A DNA stretch of 64,000 nucleotides from Globisporangium splendens. Its lineage: Eukaryota > Oomycota > Peronosporomycetes > Pythiales > Pythiaceae. Numbering within the stretch: the stretch's first letter is position 1; each line of letters begins with the position of its first letter. The stretch spans positions 22,706 through 86,705 of the forward strand of contig VFIW01000151.1 of assembly GCA_006386115.1 (NCBI GenBank), read 5' to 3'. Both the position numbers and the translations under genes were made by a program. The notes beneath the pieces were generated by a model, which was not told the origin of the DNA, did not search any database, and saw only the letters and a list, made by a program, of their open reading frames with translations. Shown piece after piece: positions 1-11,029 of the stretch.

Positions 1-237
1 AAGGTTGACAGAGTTTCGAAGTTCGACACTGGCAGTAGACAACAGTTGGAAACGCCATCACTCACCGACCGCTGCTGGACAACAAGTGGCTTCCAGATCC
101 CATGAAGCAACACCACTCAACTAGCGCCTGAAAGAGACACCAGCAACCAGATGCGAACTACTCATGAAACACAGAATTGACCATCGCTTAGACGAGATGT
201 TTTGGTGTTTGCTGCTGTAGATGCTGCCTGATTCTTT
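1..237. other. left edge, downstream of MFS gene
   Basis: No supported gene. This is the 3' flank of the minus-strand MFS transporter gene; open frames here are shadows of it. Confidence 0.4.
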
Positions 238-1734
238 CTACGAATTGGCAACCTTCGGTGTGGCCACGGCATGGTAGCCCTCTGTCTTTGCATCCTGGTG
301 TGCGTCTTCGTAGAGCTCGACGTTCTGTCCCTTGGGCTCAAAGCCAAACACGAGCACGACGATAGAGACAACCACGAGGACGCCGCCAAAGACCCACATG
401 ATCGCCTGCATCGACATGTTCCACGAGCGGAACATCTCTGCGCAGAGGTAGGGACCACTGAAGGCACCGATGCGACTGAAGCCGGATGGGTACGCCGCAC
501 CGACGCCACGGATCGCCGTGGGGTAGTTCTCGGGAGTGTAAGCGTACACGCAGCCCCAGGCACCGAGCAGGAAGAACGAAAGGATCGAGCCCGTGACCAT
601 GATCTCGGTCTTGTGCGCCGGCACGTACCCAAACACGATCGCGGCCACGAACGAGCCCATCAAGAACACCACGAGCGTCTGCTTGCGACCCCAGACCTCG
701 ACCAGCGCCGACGCGACCAAGTATCCAGGCAGCTGGAACAGCGTGATGACCAAGATCGAGCCCCACGATCCGTTCATGTTGTACCCGTCAATGGCGACCA
801 GCTCGGGCAGGTACGTGTAGATCGCAAAGTACGACATCGAGATGCCGAACCAGAGTGTCCACAGCACGATCGTACGCCTTCGGAACGGTTGACGGAAGAG
901 CAGTGCGATGCGGCCGTAGTGCGTGTCTGGGACCTTGGTAGAGTAGTTGGCAGGAGTGGTCAGGTCGACGCACTCCAGGTCGGCTTTCTCGTCAAATGGG
1001 TCGAGACCATGGAAGCGCTCAATGCCCTCGACGATCGCGACAGCTTCTTCGTAGCGGCCGACGCTGGCGAGCCACTTGGGTGACTCGGGGGCCATGAATC
1101 GGACCACTGCTGTGTAAATAACCGGGATGAGGCACATGTAGAACGTCTCGCGCCAGCCGATATGTGGCGCGACTCCGAACGCGAGCCACACGGCGACCAT
1201 GCATCCGATCGCCCAGAAGGACTCCAAGAGCACGATGATGCGGCCGCGGGTCTTGGTCGGCGACAGTTCCTGCACGAGCGTCGAGACCACGGGGAGCTCG
1301 CCGCCGAGACCGATACCCGAGATGATGCGGAACGCCGTGATCGATGTCACGTTCCACGCGGCGCCGCAGAGTCCGAGACCGAGCAGGAAGATCAGCACTG
1401 TCACCAGGAACATCGGACGACGACCATAGGAGTCCGAGAGCGAGCCAAAGAGGAAGGAGCCGACGAAGGAACCGACAAAGACGGCGCCGCCCAGGAACGA
1501 CGCCTGGTGCGCGCTCTGCGGGATGTCTTGAGCGATCAGGTTGCCGCAGTACACGAACACGAAGGTCTCCATGGAGTCCATGGCCCAACCGATGCCCGTG
1601 AGCAGGATGAGGCGGATGTAGTACCACGAGAGCCCCAGGAAGATCCCGTGGTCGCGGTCGCCGATCGCGTCGATGCGACGCGTGATTCGCACCACGGCCT
1701 CGACGTTGTCGCCAGGTCTTCGGTAGTCCGCCAT
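238..1734 (-). CDS. MFS transporter, SV2/organic-acid:H+ symporter-like
   Basis: Single-exon gene of 498 aa, probably a proton-coupled carrier of a small organic solute in the plasma or an internal membrane. About 12 hydrophobic segments are visible. The loop 2-3 MFS signature is present as GSLSDSYGRRPMF (about residues 97-109), and a second signature RIISGIGLGGELP follows with the charged loop SPTKTRG. The C-terminal half repeats the pattern with EVWGRKQT and ends in a short hydrophilic tail. The ATG (MADYRRPG) is followed directly by a conserved-looking N-terminal helix, so the start is credible. The family assignment (MFS, SV2/niacin/aromatic-acid branch) is by motif and overall pattern; the substrate cannot be read. 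It is transcribed in the same direction as the NIPA-like gene 1.1 kb upstream. No breaks are seen. A long antisense frame over it is a codon-bias shadow. Confidence 0.88.
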   Translation of the reverse strand: MADYRRPGDNVEAVVRITRRIDAIGDRDHGIFLGLSWYYIRLILLTGIGWAMDSMETFVFVYCGNLIAQDIPQSAHQASFLGGAVFVGSFVGSFLFGSLSDSYGRRPMFLVTVLIFLLGLGLCGAAWNVTSITAFRIISGIGLGGELPVVSTLVQELSPTKTRGRIIVLLESFWAIGCMVAVWLAFGVAPHIGWRETFYMCLIPVIYTAVVRFMAPESPKWLASVGRYEEAVAIVEGIERFHGLDPFDEKADLECVDLTTPANYSTKVPDTHYGRIALLFRQPFRRRTIVLWTLWFGISMSYFAIYTYLPELVAIDGYNMNGSWGSILVITLFQLPGYLVASALVEVWGRKQTLVVFLMGSFVAAIVFGYVPAHKTEIMVTGSILSFFLLGAWGCVYAYTPENYPTAIRGVGAAYPSGFSRIGAFSGPYLCAEMFRSWNMSMQAIMWVFGGVLVVVSIVVLVFGFEPKGQNVELYEDAHQDAKTEGYHAVATPKVANS

Positions 1735-2855
1735 TTTAGATGCGAGTGGAGCGAGACGCGAGAGTTTGGAGACTGAGATCGTGTTGATGTGGTGGGCGGT
1801 CGTAATTGAGGCGAGACTGGGAGTTCCCAGTCATCATGGCAGCGGATGCGCACGAGGTTTGCTGATCCATTTGCGCCGAAACAGCGCCTGTCACGCATGC
1901 ACGAGCCAATGAGCTGACGGTGCCACGAGCGCATGTTTGAGAATCGCGTCGTCCATCGTTGCGTTGGACGACTCCCTCTGCTGAGCTTCTCCAGGTCGTG
2001 TGTGAACATTGACGACAACACTGCTTTTATAGAGTACATAGCATTCACTTCTGTGTGATTGATGCATGTTTCGAGCATCTGAACGAGGAGAATACTCAAT
2101 TGTGAAGGAATCTTTATGGCGAAGACGAGTTGGCAATGTGCGTCCCAACGTCACGATGTTGGAGGAGACAACCTTGACTTTGACACTTCATTTACACTTC
2201 CTGTATAAACGGATAAAGCACAGTACCGATAATGTCTAAATTGTGCTACTCCAATTATCACTTTTGCAAACGCACTGTGTAAATTAACATTTGACAGACA
2301 AAGTGAAAGACACAGCAATGTCGGTAGACTCACACCAGCAGCAAAAGTTCCCATCCTGCATGAGCCGATCTCTGCAAGGCTGCGATGGACGCTGCGCACA
2401 CATGGCACTGGACGCATTCGGTGCGTGTGCATGCACAGTGTGCCACGCACTACGCTGTATGGATGACCGGCACTGACCACGGCTTCTTCTCTTCCGTTTT
2501 GCATTCGTCGTTATTATCCAAAGCACTCATTCGCACGAAGTGAGACCTTGAAGCTGTGTCTTGGGATCATCTTGCTGCCACTGTCGCCGTCTTCTCCATT
2601 CTCAAAATGTCGGCAACTCGTGTGCGTAGATCTTGTTGTCACTGTATAACACTCCTTTATATATGCAGTTGGCACACTCGCGTGCGCTTATCACCTTCCT
2701 ACTGTCGTCCGCTGTCTGTCCTCGGCTTTTGTTGCCTCTTCTGTAGTCATTCATCCGATCGCTTTCGCCCTCTTCTCTATTTGCGCACGTGGCTTTGTGG
2801 ATACGTCGTTCTCCATGTTGATTTGTCTAGAAACTGAACTGACAGTGGGACTTGC
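1735..2855. other. intergenic, promoter side of MFS gene
   Basis: About 1.1 kb between two minus-strand genes. It should hold the MFS promoter and the 3' end of the NIPA-like gene. Only short non-conserved frames are seen, and no clear Inr motif was found. Confidence 0.4.
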
Positions 2856-4707
2856 TTAGATCACTATCCGCTGGTACGGTCGTTGCTGCTGCTCGTCGTT
2901 CGGTCTGATCGCTACCACGACATCCACACCACTGTTGTTATGTCCATTGCTGCTGTTTCCATTTGCCAAATGGCCATTCCCATTGCCGTTCGTGTGGCCG
3001 TTCGTGCCACTCCCAGTGTGCTCGTACTTTAGTGGCGTGTGCTCGTTGTGCTCCTTGTCCTCAAAGTTCTTGCTGTGCTGGGACGCGAGCATCGACGCTG
3101 AGCGGTGCGATGGCGACAGCGGCATCAAAGCACCAAAGTGGCCACTCGTCAGGTGCGCACGCGATGCCTGGGTATCCGATCCGATGCTTCCGCTGCCAAT
3201 GTCTTCTTCGCCGTGCTTGGACAGCAAATAAATACCGAAAATGATGACTACATGGGCATATATAACAGCAACAACACGGTTAGCACAACTCCACAGCTCA
3301 GATATGACAAGTCAGGGAGCTACTCCCTTGTTTCACATACATGCGAGCGCGATGGGCAGACAGAACCACTCAAATGTTGTAAAACGTGTGTACTTTTCGT
3401 AAAACACCACGCCGCCAATCACACTGGACTGTACAACACACAAACAAAATGCAACAGCACAGCATAGGGTCAGCATCTAGATCGCATTGCAAATCGAAGC
3501 AGTCTTCAAGTAGCAAAAAGCTCGTTGCTTACCCCGATCCAAAAGCACTGGAACATTGGGAACACGCTGAGCGTGTCGCCCGCCATGATCGCGCGGTTGA
3601 GCAGATCCGTCTGCAGCACGAGCGTCGACACCATGCCGCCGACAAATAAATACGTCGTGAAGTACACAAACTGGTTCTGACCGCTGAACGTCAGGATCAG
3701 CAAAATGGACGCGCACTACAAGACAACAGCACGAACACATTAGAGCTAATTAAGACAGAGCATCTAGACAGAAAGCAGCAGCATCGAGTAGATAGATACC
3801 TTGGCGAGCAGCACAGAAAAGCTCCCAAAGATGCCCGACGCCGTCGCGTACAGGAACGGCATGAGTCGGTACTTGGACTCGTTGTGCGCCTTGGGGAGCC
3901 GCGAGATGGCCTGGATCTGGCCAAACATGGCGCCGAGGATCGCCGTCATCACGCCTAGGTACACGAGGAAACCGGGCTGGAAGAACTGGCGCTCGAGCTC
4001 CTCGAGCGACATGGTGTCGTCTGGTTCGTTCACGACCGTGCTGAGCACGACGCCGATGATGATCAGCAGCGTGCCGACCACGTCCGTCTTGGACAGGATC
4101 TGGCCGAGCCACAGGTGCGCAAAGAACACGTTCGCGAGCACGGTGCACCCGCCACCCACCGACGCCACAAGCGCCTGCGGCGCAAACCTAACAAAGTGGA
4201 CATTGTGACCGCAAACTCGTTAGCATCTTCCGCAATCACAGAGACGCATCGTGGTTAATCTAGAGGAGAATGACGAACCCGAGCGCTTCAAAGTCGCCGA
4301 TGGCGCCGAGCACGATGAGCACCATGCCGATGATCCACACGGGCCGCGTGTAATACAGGCGCCGCGCAAACGGCGGTCGCTCTTCCTCCTAACAGCGCAT
4401 CACCCCAACAACGTTAACAATGAACCACGCAAATACACACAAGCGCTCTCTCCATATCCACATGATCCACATGTCAGTCCAAGCGCTGTGAATACTTGTC
4501 TGTACGTACGCGGACGTGGGAGAGCTTCTGCACGTTGACGCCGAGGTTGGAGAGGATGGCGGAGCCCACGACGATGCCCAATCCGATCCAGTAGTAGAGC
4601 GAGTTGTTCTCGGCGTCGCCAGTGCCGTCGGCTGCAGCGAGCAGCTCTGCAGCAGTGAACGACGCCGAGGCCGTGATCGTCGTCGACGCGTTCGTTCGCA
4701 CGTCCAT
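2856..4707 (-). CDS. NIPA-type magnesium transporter (six exons)
   Basis: Spliced gene model of 452 aa, exons (minus strand) 4707-4510, 4388-4279, 4187-3800, 3715-3533, 3428-3341 and 3247-2856; splice sites are all GT-AG and the phases join without a break. NIPA proteins are multi-pass transporters of the drug/metabolite superfamily that move Mg2+ across plasma or endosomal membranes. Typical family stretches are seen in order: YYWIGLGIVVGSAILSNLGV (TM1), VNVQKLSHVR followed by the exon-2 stretch RPVWIIGMVLIVLGAIGDF, then GFAPQALVASVGGG, TDVVGTLLIIIGVVLST, and in exons 4-5 SGQNQFVYFTTYLF and SSVIGGVVFYEKY. The C-terminal tail (exon 6) is hydrophilic, rich in Gly, Asn and His, and poorly structured. 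The start MDVRTNAS was chosen because it opens exon 1 shortly before TM1; an in-frame upstream ATG at 4932 would add 75 low-complexity residues. Exon edges are good to about one base. Confidence 0.85.
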
Positions 4708-5309
4708 GAAGTCCACGCAACGAGCGCAAGCAGGAGAGAGGGGGAGAGCGCGTGCAGAGGCGCTGGGGTACGTCGGCGAGGGCGTAATGAGCGGCGCAAG
4801 TGGAAGCCTTGGACTATGATCTGGTCGTGGCGTTTTGCTTTTGAGTGTGGCATTTGTCGGCTCCAAAGTGTCCTCCCTCTCAAATTCGATGGTTCGTAAA
4901 CTGAGGGATATGCTGAGATCGCAATCACTCACTTCAATGTGTTCAGTTTGCCTCGTTATATTTGATATGCAGGCAACTTTTTATTTCGTTTGAAGAAGTC
5001 AGGAGCAACTATAGAGAGGTTTCGTGGAACCAATATAGGGTGGGATGGATTTTAAAGTCGTTCAACCCAAGTCTCATTTTCGATTCTATAGTGACCTTTG
5101 CTCTTCCTCCTTTTGTGGTACGAACGAATCCAGAACAAGCGAAATGCCGTGTTTGCGCCACTCATCTGAGCGTCATGACGAGACGAATCGCTGCGTCACT
5201 GGCGCCGATGAGAGACCTCAAAGCGCTCGACGGTCTGCTGCTGCCAAGGCAAAGGACGCGCGTCGCCTGACACCGCAGCCAAACGCGTTTCAGCCGCCAA
5301 AATGAGCGG
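4708..5309. other. intergenic between NIPA gene and membrane pseudogene
   Basis: No supported gene. It holds the upstream region of the NIPA-like gene. Confidence 0.35.
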
Positions 5310-6390
5310 TTGTTTGTTGCGAAATCAGTGTTCGGAGCAGCCATCTATGTTTGCACTCTCACAGCGCTGCCACGTGAGTCAACAGCATCAAGGTGGCATT
5401 CCATCCAAGTCCACACGCGCTTGATGACGCCGCGCGTGGCGTCCATGGCGCTGCTGTTATTGTCATCCCAATCACCAAGCGACGACGACGCGCTCTTGCA
5501 TCGGCAGCTCCTCTTCAGCGTGCTCTCGTTCTTTGCGCTCGCAGAGTTTGCATTGGCAATCGTGACACCTGTCGCCGTCGCGCGCGGGTTTGCCTTTGCG
5601 TGCATCGTGCTCTGGCTCCCGACGGTGATCATGTTCACAGCCGTGTTCAAGTACGATGTTGAGCTGGTGCTCTAGCAAACTTTCGACTTTTGGTTCTGCT
5701 CGCTCGCGAACATCGCGACGTTTTTCGTGCTCGGCGTGCTCCTGTGTGACGTCGTGTGCTCTGGCACCGCTCGCTGCTTGAGCGGGCATGTAAATCAACA
5801 TCGTGATCGACACGAACAACCGCGGTGACTGGCTCCGGACGATGCTCAACGTTGCAACCGCTGTACAATGCGCGGTAACATGGCTCGTCGTGTCCTTCGA
5901 CGTCCGAGCTTCTCATCGTCAATGAAACGGTCACAGGCGATGCTAGTGCCGTCATTCCAGCGATCGTTGTGGACGTGTGTTTTCCGTGTTGGGAAACAGG
6001 TCTCAAAATGCGATCGCGTGATTGTTGGTCGCCAGCATTGGTGCCATTTGGACCATACAGGAGTTCTCGAGCACCTGCTGTGGCCGCCCTTCGACCACAT
6101 CGACACTGCTAATGTCCTCAACATTATCGCACATTGTGTGGCATCGTCTCTTATCACCACGTTCGCGAACTGCGAGATCCTCAGTGCGATTTCGACTTCG
6201 AGCTGGGTTTGCAACGCCAGCACCGTACCTCTCTCCTCGTCAAGCAATCAAGGTCACGTCACGTTGCGTCTGCGGTCTCCACGACAGGAGTGTGCACTTT
6301 GGAAATATGAGACGCAGTTCGCGAGGGTTCCAGGTCTGTCGTGGCCTCCAGTTTGTCCAGTTCGTTCTCGCTGTGCTGCGTCGCTGGAAG
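5310..6390 (+). pseudogene. decayed multi-pass membrane protein gene
   Basis: A plus-strand frame reads as a hydrophobic, coding-like protein (HRQLLFSVLSFFALAEFALA, then AFACIVLWLPTVIMFTAVF) and stops with TAG at 5672-5674. The same frame continues sensibly after the stop (FDFWFCSLANIATFFVLGVL) and then breaks by frameshift. Further pieces are recognisable in other frames near 5900-6010 (AVIPAIVVDVCFPCWETGLK) and 6130-6230 (TTFANCEILSAISTSSWVCN). A stop plus several frameshifts make this a pseudogene. At least four membrane segments are suggested. The family was not recognised. It ends where duplicated segment A1 begins (about 6393), so the rest of the gene may have been lost when the segment was placed here. 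Confidence 0.55.
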
Positions 6391-8188
6391 CGAGAGCGAT
6401 CATCGATCGCGGCGTGATTCAAAGCCACCGTCAGCTTGTGTGTACATAATGCTGCATTGTGTGATGCTGTTCTTGCACCACGTCAACGAGCGTCATGGTC
6501 TTTTTCTCGCTCATGGCGGCACGATCATCAAGTCCGCCGAGTTTTGCGAGCAGCACGTCGTTCACACGCATCCGTTCGGCGCCTTGCTGCAGCATGCTGG
6601 TGTCAAACCCATGGAGACATCCCCTGGTCGGCGTGTAATGCCGACTAGCACGACATGACGACGCTGCACACGTTCTTGATCGCCGTGACGACCTCGTGCG
6701 TACAAGACGCGGAGTACACTCAGACGGCTCTTAATCTGCTCGATCCACATTGTGAGCGCTGTAACGTAACCAGTCGTCGATTCTTTTTGAGCTGCCAGCT
6801 TCGCACTCTTTTTCTGTCTGCTTGCAAACAGATGGGTGGTGGCTTTGTCGTGTCCAAGCGCGCTCGTCGTTTTATTGAGACCTATTGAGCAACCTCGACA
6901 GGTACTGTCAGTCACGTTCTTCACGATGTCAACCTGTTTGATCAAGTCCGTTGGCACAAGATTCACTCATTGGCCACAACATCGAATGCACCTACAGAGT
7001 CCAACAGCGTGGTGACAAGTTTGTGAACGTAAGGGACAACGCAAAAGACACATCGCGATGGATGTCATGAAAGCCTCAGGTGTATCAGCTCACGTTGAAT
7101 GGGGACTGCAGCTGCATTGTAACACCAGATCACACGATGATCTGCTTGCGCCTGAGATCCTCGCGAATAACGCACCGTACTTGACCGCGAGCGACGTGGA
7201 CGCATTCTGCCATTCTGCCTCGGTGATGACTGCCGGTCTACGACCGCACCACGAAGTATCAAAAGCTGCAGCAGTCAAGTGGGGGCAGTGTGGGCAATTC
7301 CATCGGACTAGGTCAAGACGTCATATCCTTCGTCATGGGGACAGCCAGCGTTGTGCGCCCGCAAAGCTCCCCGACTGCGAGTAGGAGCCCGCATTTGAGT
7401 GTCTCGCGAAGGATCCAATGGCGCGTCCGTCATCCCTCCAAGTGACACATCCGTGCTGAAAAGCAAAGCAGTGGTGGAGAGTGCGAATGCTGGGAGGTGA
7501 TGGAAAAAAGGATGGAATGGATATGCACTTTCTGTGTGTGAGAGAAACATGATTATCTGTGTAAAATTACGCTGGTGATTGGTCAGAATGGGTGTGGATG
7601 CAACTGGTAATAGAAATATGCATCAGAAAACCAATGCTGTAATCTCGCAAGGTCACTAAGTGCAGGGATCTTGGATGATGAGGTACGTACTTCACTTCAA
7701 CGTTTCCCCACCATTTATGCACGCTCAATTGGCAGAAAATGCATTTTCGTCCAATCGGAATGCTAGTTTTGAAGTTTTACAATGCTCCTCTATTGGTAGA
7801 AAATCAATGGGGTTTTCTGTGACACCTGCTTTCTGTACCCAAACACTACACTGGCGACATCGACAGCCATGTTGCCAGTATCCTCCTTTGCATTCACAAT
7901 TCGCTTCAGCTGATAGAAGCACAAAGCGACGAAGGTTTGTGTTCTTCAGTGAACGCGACAAAGTCCAGTGATTGGCTTGAGCATGTGTGGGACGGCGGCG
8001 CCATCGCGTCAGCTCATTAGTTTAAAATCTTTCTGTAGAAAATGCGCTTCTCTTTCTCCCGTGGTGTCGAAATGGTATCGCCAAATACTGGAACAGCCAA
8101 CAGTAGCCACTCTGTGGTGATTTTTTTCGTTTGTGGCAAGAGAGTGGGACCTTGGGAGGAGAAAAGTCACAAGTTGGAGAGAGTCCAC

Positions 8189-8203
8189 CTCATTTTTCAA
8201 TTT
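8189..8203 (+). promoter_or_regulatory. oomycete Inr+FPR core promoter, copy A1
   Basis: CTCATTTTTCAATTT matches the oomycete core promoter consensus (CTCATTYYNCAWTTT) at every position. It lies 68-82 bp upstream of the ankyrin-kinase ATG at 8271, a normal distance for the transcription start, and supports that ATG. Confidence 0.75.
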
Positions 8204-8270
8204 CCTTCTTCATTTGAGCTCTCATTCCGCTTCTCTCAACTACTTCAGCGCAATCTTGAAATACGAAAGC

Positions 8271-10430
8271 ATGGGTAACACCAGGTCCAGGATGTCGAAG
8301 CGCGTTCAAGACAACCTCAGAGCGTTGCAAAATGCAGTGAGCCGTGGGGACGTAGAAGGAGTGAAAAGACAATTGGCAAAACGTAAGACAAACGTGAATG
8401 GCAAGATTGACGATAGGACGGCACTTTCGCATGCTGTCGAATGCGGTAATGCAGAGATTGTACAGCTTTTGGTCGATCGAGGAGCTGACGTGACCGAGAA
8501 GGACAAGTTAGGAAGAAGTCCTTTGTCGTATGCGGCTGAAGCAGGCAAGACAGAGATTGTACAGCTTTTGGTCGATCTTGGAGCTGACGCGACCGAGAAG
8601 TGCTGGGGTGGAAGAAGTACTTTGTGGTATGCGGCTGAAGCAGGCAAGACAGAGATTGTGCAGCTTTTGGTCGATCGAGGAGCTGACGTGACCGAGAAGG
8701 TCGGGTATGGAAGAAGTCTTTTGTCATATGCGGCTGGAGCATGCAAGATAGAGATTGTGCAGCTTTTGGTCGATCTTGGAGCTGACGTGACCGAGAAGGA
8801 CATCGATGGAAGAAGTCCTTTGTCGTGTGCAGCTGAAGCAGGCAAGACAGAGACTATGCAGCTTTTAGTAGATCGAGGAGCTGACGAGACGGAGAAGTAC
8901 CTGTTTAGAAGATATCCTTTGTCGTATGCGGTTAAAGAAGGCAAGACAGAGATTGTGCAGCTTTTGGTCGATCAAGGAGCTGACGTGACCGAGAAGGATG
9001 AGTATGGAAGAAGTCCTTTGTCGTATGCGGCTGAAGCAGGCAAGACAGAGATTGTGCAGCTGTTGGTCGAACTTGGAGCCAACGTCTCCGAGAAGTACTG
9101 GTTTGAAAGATGTCCTTTGTCGTACGCAGCAGAATCTGGCCATACAGAGGTTGTGCGTATTTTGGTCGATCGAGGAGGTGACGTGACCGAGAAAGACGCG
9201 AGAGGTAGAGATCCTTTGTCGTATGCGGCTGAAGCAGGCAAGACAGAGACTGTGCAGCTTATGGTCGAACTTGGAGCCAACGTCTCCGAGAAGGACAAGA
9301 ATGGAAGAAGTCCTTTGTCGTACGCAGCACTATCAGGGCATACAGAGATTGTGCGTATTTTGGTCGATCAAGGAGCTGACGCGACCGAGAAGGACTGGTT
9401 TGGAAGAAGTCTTTTGTCGTATGCGGCTAAATCAGGCAAGACAGAGATTGTACAGCTCTTACTAGATCGAGGAGCTGACGTGGCCCATAGGGACAAGTTA
9501 GGAAGAAGTCCTTTGTCGTATGCGGCTGAAGCAGGCAAGACAGAGATTGTACAGCTTTTGGTCGATCTTGGAGCTGACGCGACCGAGAAGTGCTGGGGTG
9601 GAAGAAGTACTTTGTGGTATGCGGCTGAAGCAGGCAAGACAGAGATTGTACAGCTTTTGGTCGATCGAGGAGCTGACGTGACCGAGAAGGTCGGGTATGG
9701 AAGAAGTCTTTTGTCATATGCGGCTGGAGCATGCAAGATAGAGATTGTGCAGCTTTTGGTCGATCTTGGAGCTGACGTGACCGAGAAGGACATCGATGGA
9801 AGAAGTCCTTTGTCGTGTGCAGCTGAAGCAGGCAAGACAGAGACTATGCAGCTTTTAGTAGATCGAGGAGCTGACGAGACGGAGAAGTACCTGTTTAGAA
9901 GATATCCTTTGTCGTATGCGGTTAAAGAAGGCATGACAGAGATTGTGCAGCTTTTGATCGATCAAGGAGCTGACGTGACCGAGAAGGATGAGTATGGAAG
10001 AAGTCCTTTGTCGTATGCGGCTGAAGCAGGCAAGACAGAGATTGTGCAGCTGTTGGTCGAACTTGGAGCCAACGTCTCCGAGCCGTACTGGTTTGAAAGA
10101 TGTCCTTTGTCGTATGCAGCAGAATCTGGCCATACAGAGATTGTGCGTATTTTGGTCGATCGAGGAGGTGACGTGACCGAGAAGGACTGGTTTGGAAGAA
10201 GTCTTTTGTCGTATGCAGCCGAGTCGGGTTACTTGGACGTCATTACGATTTTGATAAAGAATGGATCGGCTGTAGACGACAAAGACTCAAATGGAAGAAC
10301 CGCGTTGTCGTACGCTGCGCAAAAAGGACACAGTGAAATAGTCTCCTCTCTGCTGAATGCTGGTGCATCACCGAACGGAACGATTGTTTGGAATGCATCG
10401 CAGTACAAGTGCGAGACGTCTCTCACGTAG
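8271..10430 (+). CDS. ankyrin-repeat module of ankyrin-kinase gene A1 (frame broken at end)
   Basis: 719 codons from the first in-frame ATG. The N-terminus MGNTRSRMSKR fits an N-myristoylation signal (Gly2, Ser6) followed by basic residues, so plasma-membrane attachment is likely. About 20 ankyrin repeats of exactly 33 residues follow, with a strict consensus (GRSPLSYAAEAGKTEIVQLL, VDRGADVTEKD). Ankyrin arrays bind protein partners. Repeats from 8502 recur 990 bp (ten repeats) later with near identity, a recent internal expansion. The frame ends with a stop after CETSLT, where copy A2 continues through more ankyrin and a helical linker into kinase domains; A1 has small insertions and deletions between about 10415 and 11040. 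The gene is therefore probably one long ankyrin-pseudokinase-kinase protein, disabled here or spoiled by sequence error. Confidence 0.85.
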   Translation: MGNTRSRMSKRVQDNLRALQNAVSRGDVEGVKRQLAKRKTNVNGKIDDRTALSHAVECGNAEIVQLLVDRGADVTEKDKLGRSPLSYAAEAGKTEIVQLLVDLGADATEKCWGGRSTLWYAAEAGKTEIVQLLVDRGADVTEKVGYGRSLLSYAAGACKIEIVQLLVDLGADVTEKDIDGRSPLSCAAEAGKTETMQLLVDRGADETEKYLFRRYPLSYAVKEGKTEIVQLLVDQGADVTEKDEYGRSPLSYAAEAGKTEIVQLLVELGANVSEKYWFERCPLSYAAESGHTEVVRILVDRGGDVTEKDARGRDPLSYAAEAGKTETVQLMVELGANVSEKDKNGRSPLSYAALSGHTEIVRILVDQGADATEKDWFGRSLLSYAAKSGKTEIVQLLLDRGADVAHRDKLGRSPLSYAAEAGKTEIVQLLVDLGADATEKCWGGRSTLWYAAEAGKTEIVQLLVDRGADVTEKVGYGRSLLSYAAGACKIEIVQLLVDLGADVTEKDIDGRSPLSCAAEAGKTETMQLLVDRGADETEKYLFRRYPLSYAVKEGMTEIVQLLIDQGADVTEKDEYGRSPLSYAAEAGKTEIVQLLVELGANVSEPYWFERCPLSYAAESGHTEIVRILVDRGGDVTEKDWFGRSLLSYAAESGYLDVITILIKNGSAVDDKDSNGRTALSYAAQKGHSEIVSSLLNAGASPNGTIVWNASQYKCETSLT

Positions 10431-11029
10431 GGGGTCTGGTGTCGGTGCAGGACATATGAACATCGTCAAAACTCTGATTGAGAAGGCCGCAGACGTGGAT
10501 GTTCGTATTATCCGAGGCGGACAACCTGCTGTACTCGATATTCGCGACTTGGGTTACGCACCTGGTTGCCTAATTGCTCATCCGAGACAATGTCTCAGTG
10601 GACGTTAAATCCATTGTACCCTATCAACTTGCAAGAACTCCTTGCTTCCTGGCACTTGGAAACCTATGCATGAGCTGTGACACAACGACACATGAATTTG
10701 CAGTTATGACTACACGGGTGATGCAACGGCTACAAGACGTCTGCTCCCAGTTGGAGCAGCAGGGTGTGGTTGGAGTCCAATCAGAAGCGCTGACAACGTT
10801 GATTCCCATCCTGTTCCGTTTTTGCCGACTGCTGTTTCGATGCAAAGAGCAAAATCAACTTCTGTCTCGACTTATTTCCAGTCTTGCCATCTCAAGCGCA
10901 ATCAGTGATTTCCATGAAGAGTTGGATCATTTTGCGGCGCGCTTCTACAATTGAGCTGCAAGGAGAGTGATGGAAGATCGGGCTTACCGACGAAAAGAAA
11001 TATGATGCAGTCTATACTATGAAAAGCTG
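10431..11029 (+). pseudogene. indel-rich linker between ankyrin and kinase modules, A1
   Basis: Aligned by eye with 41820-42420 of copy A2, this stretch encodes the last ankyrin repeats and a helical linker (RVMQRLQDVCSQLEQQG), but the frame shifts several times through single-base insertions and deletions. A2 is open over the same region. Either this is true decay of A1 or poor consensus sequence; the density of indels in an otherwise near-identical duplicate favours sequence error. Confidence 0.6.

Noticed and set aside
271..1083. 270-codon plus-strand frame over the MFS gene
   Set aside because: Antisense shadow: charged, His/Asp/Arg-rich low complexity opposite clear membrane segments; no domain.
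6562..6966. 134-codon minus-strand frame, also open at 38261-38665
   Set aside because: Open in both duplicates, but nearly all differences change the amino acid and a rival plus-strand frame is equally kept; looks neutral.
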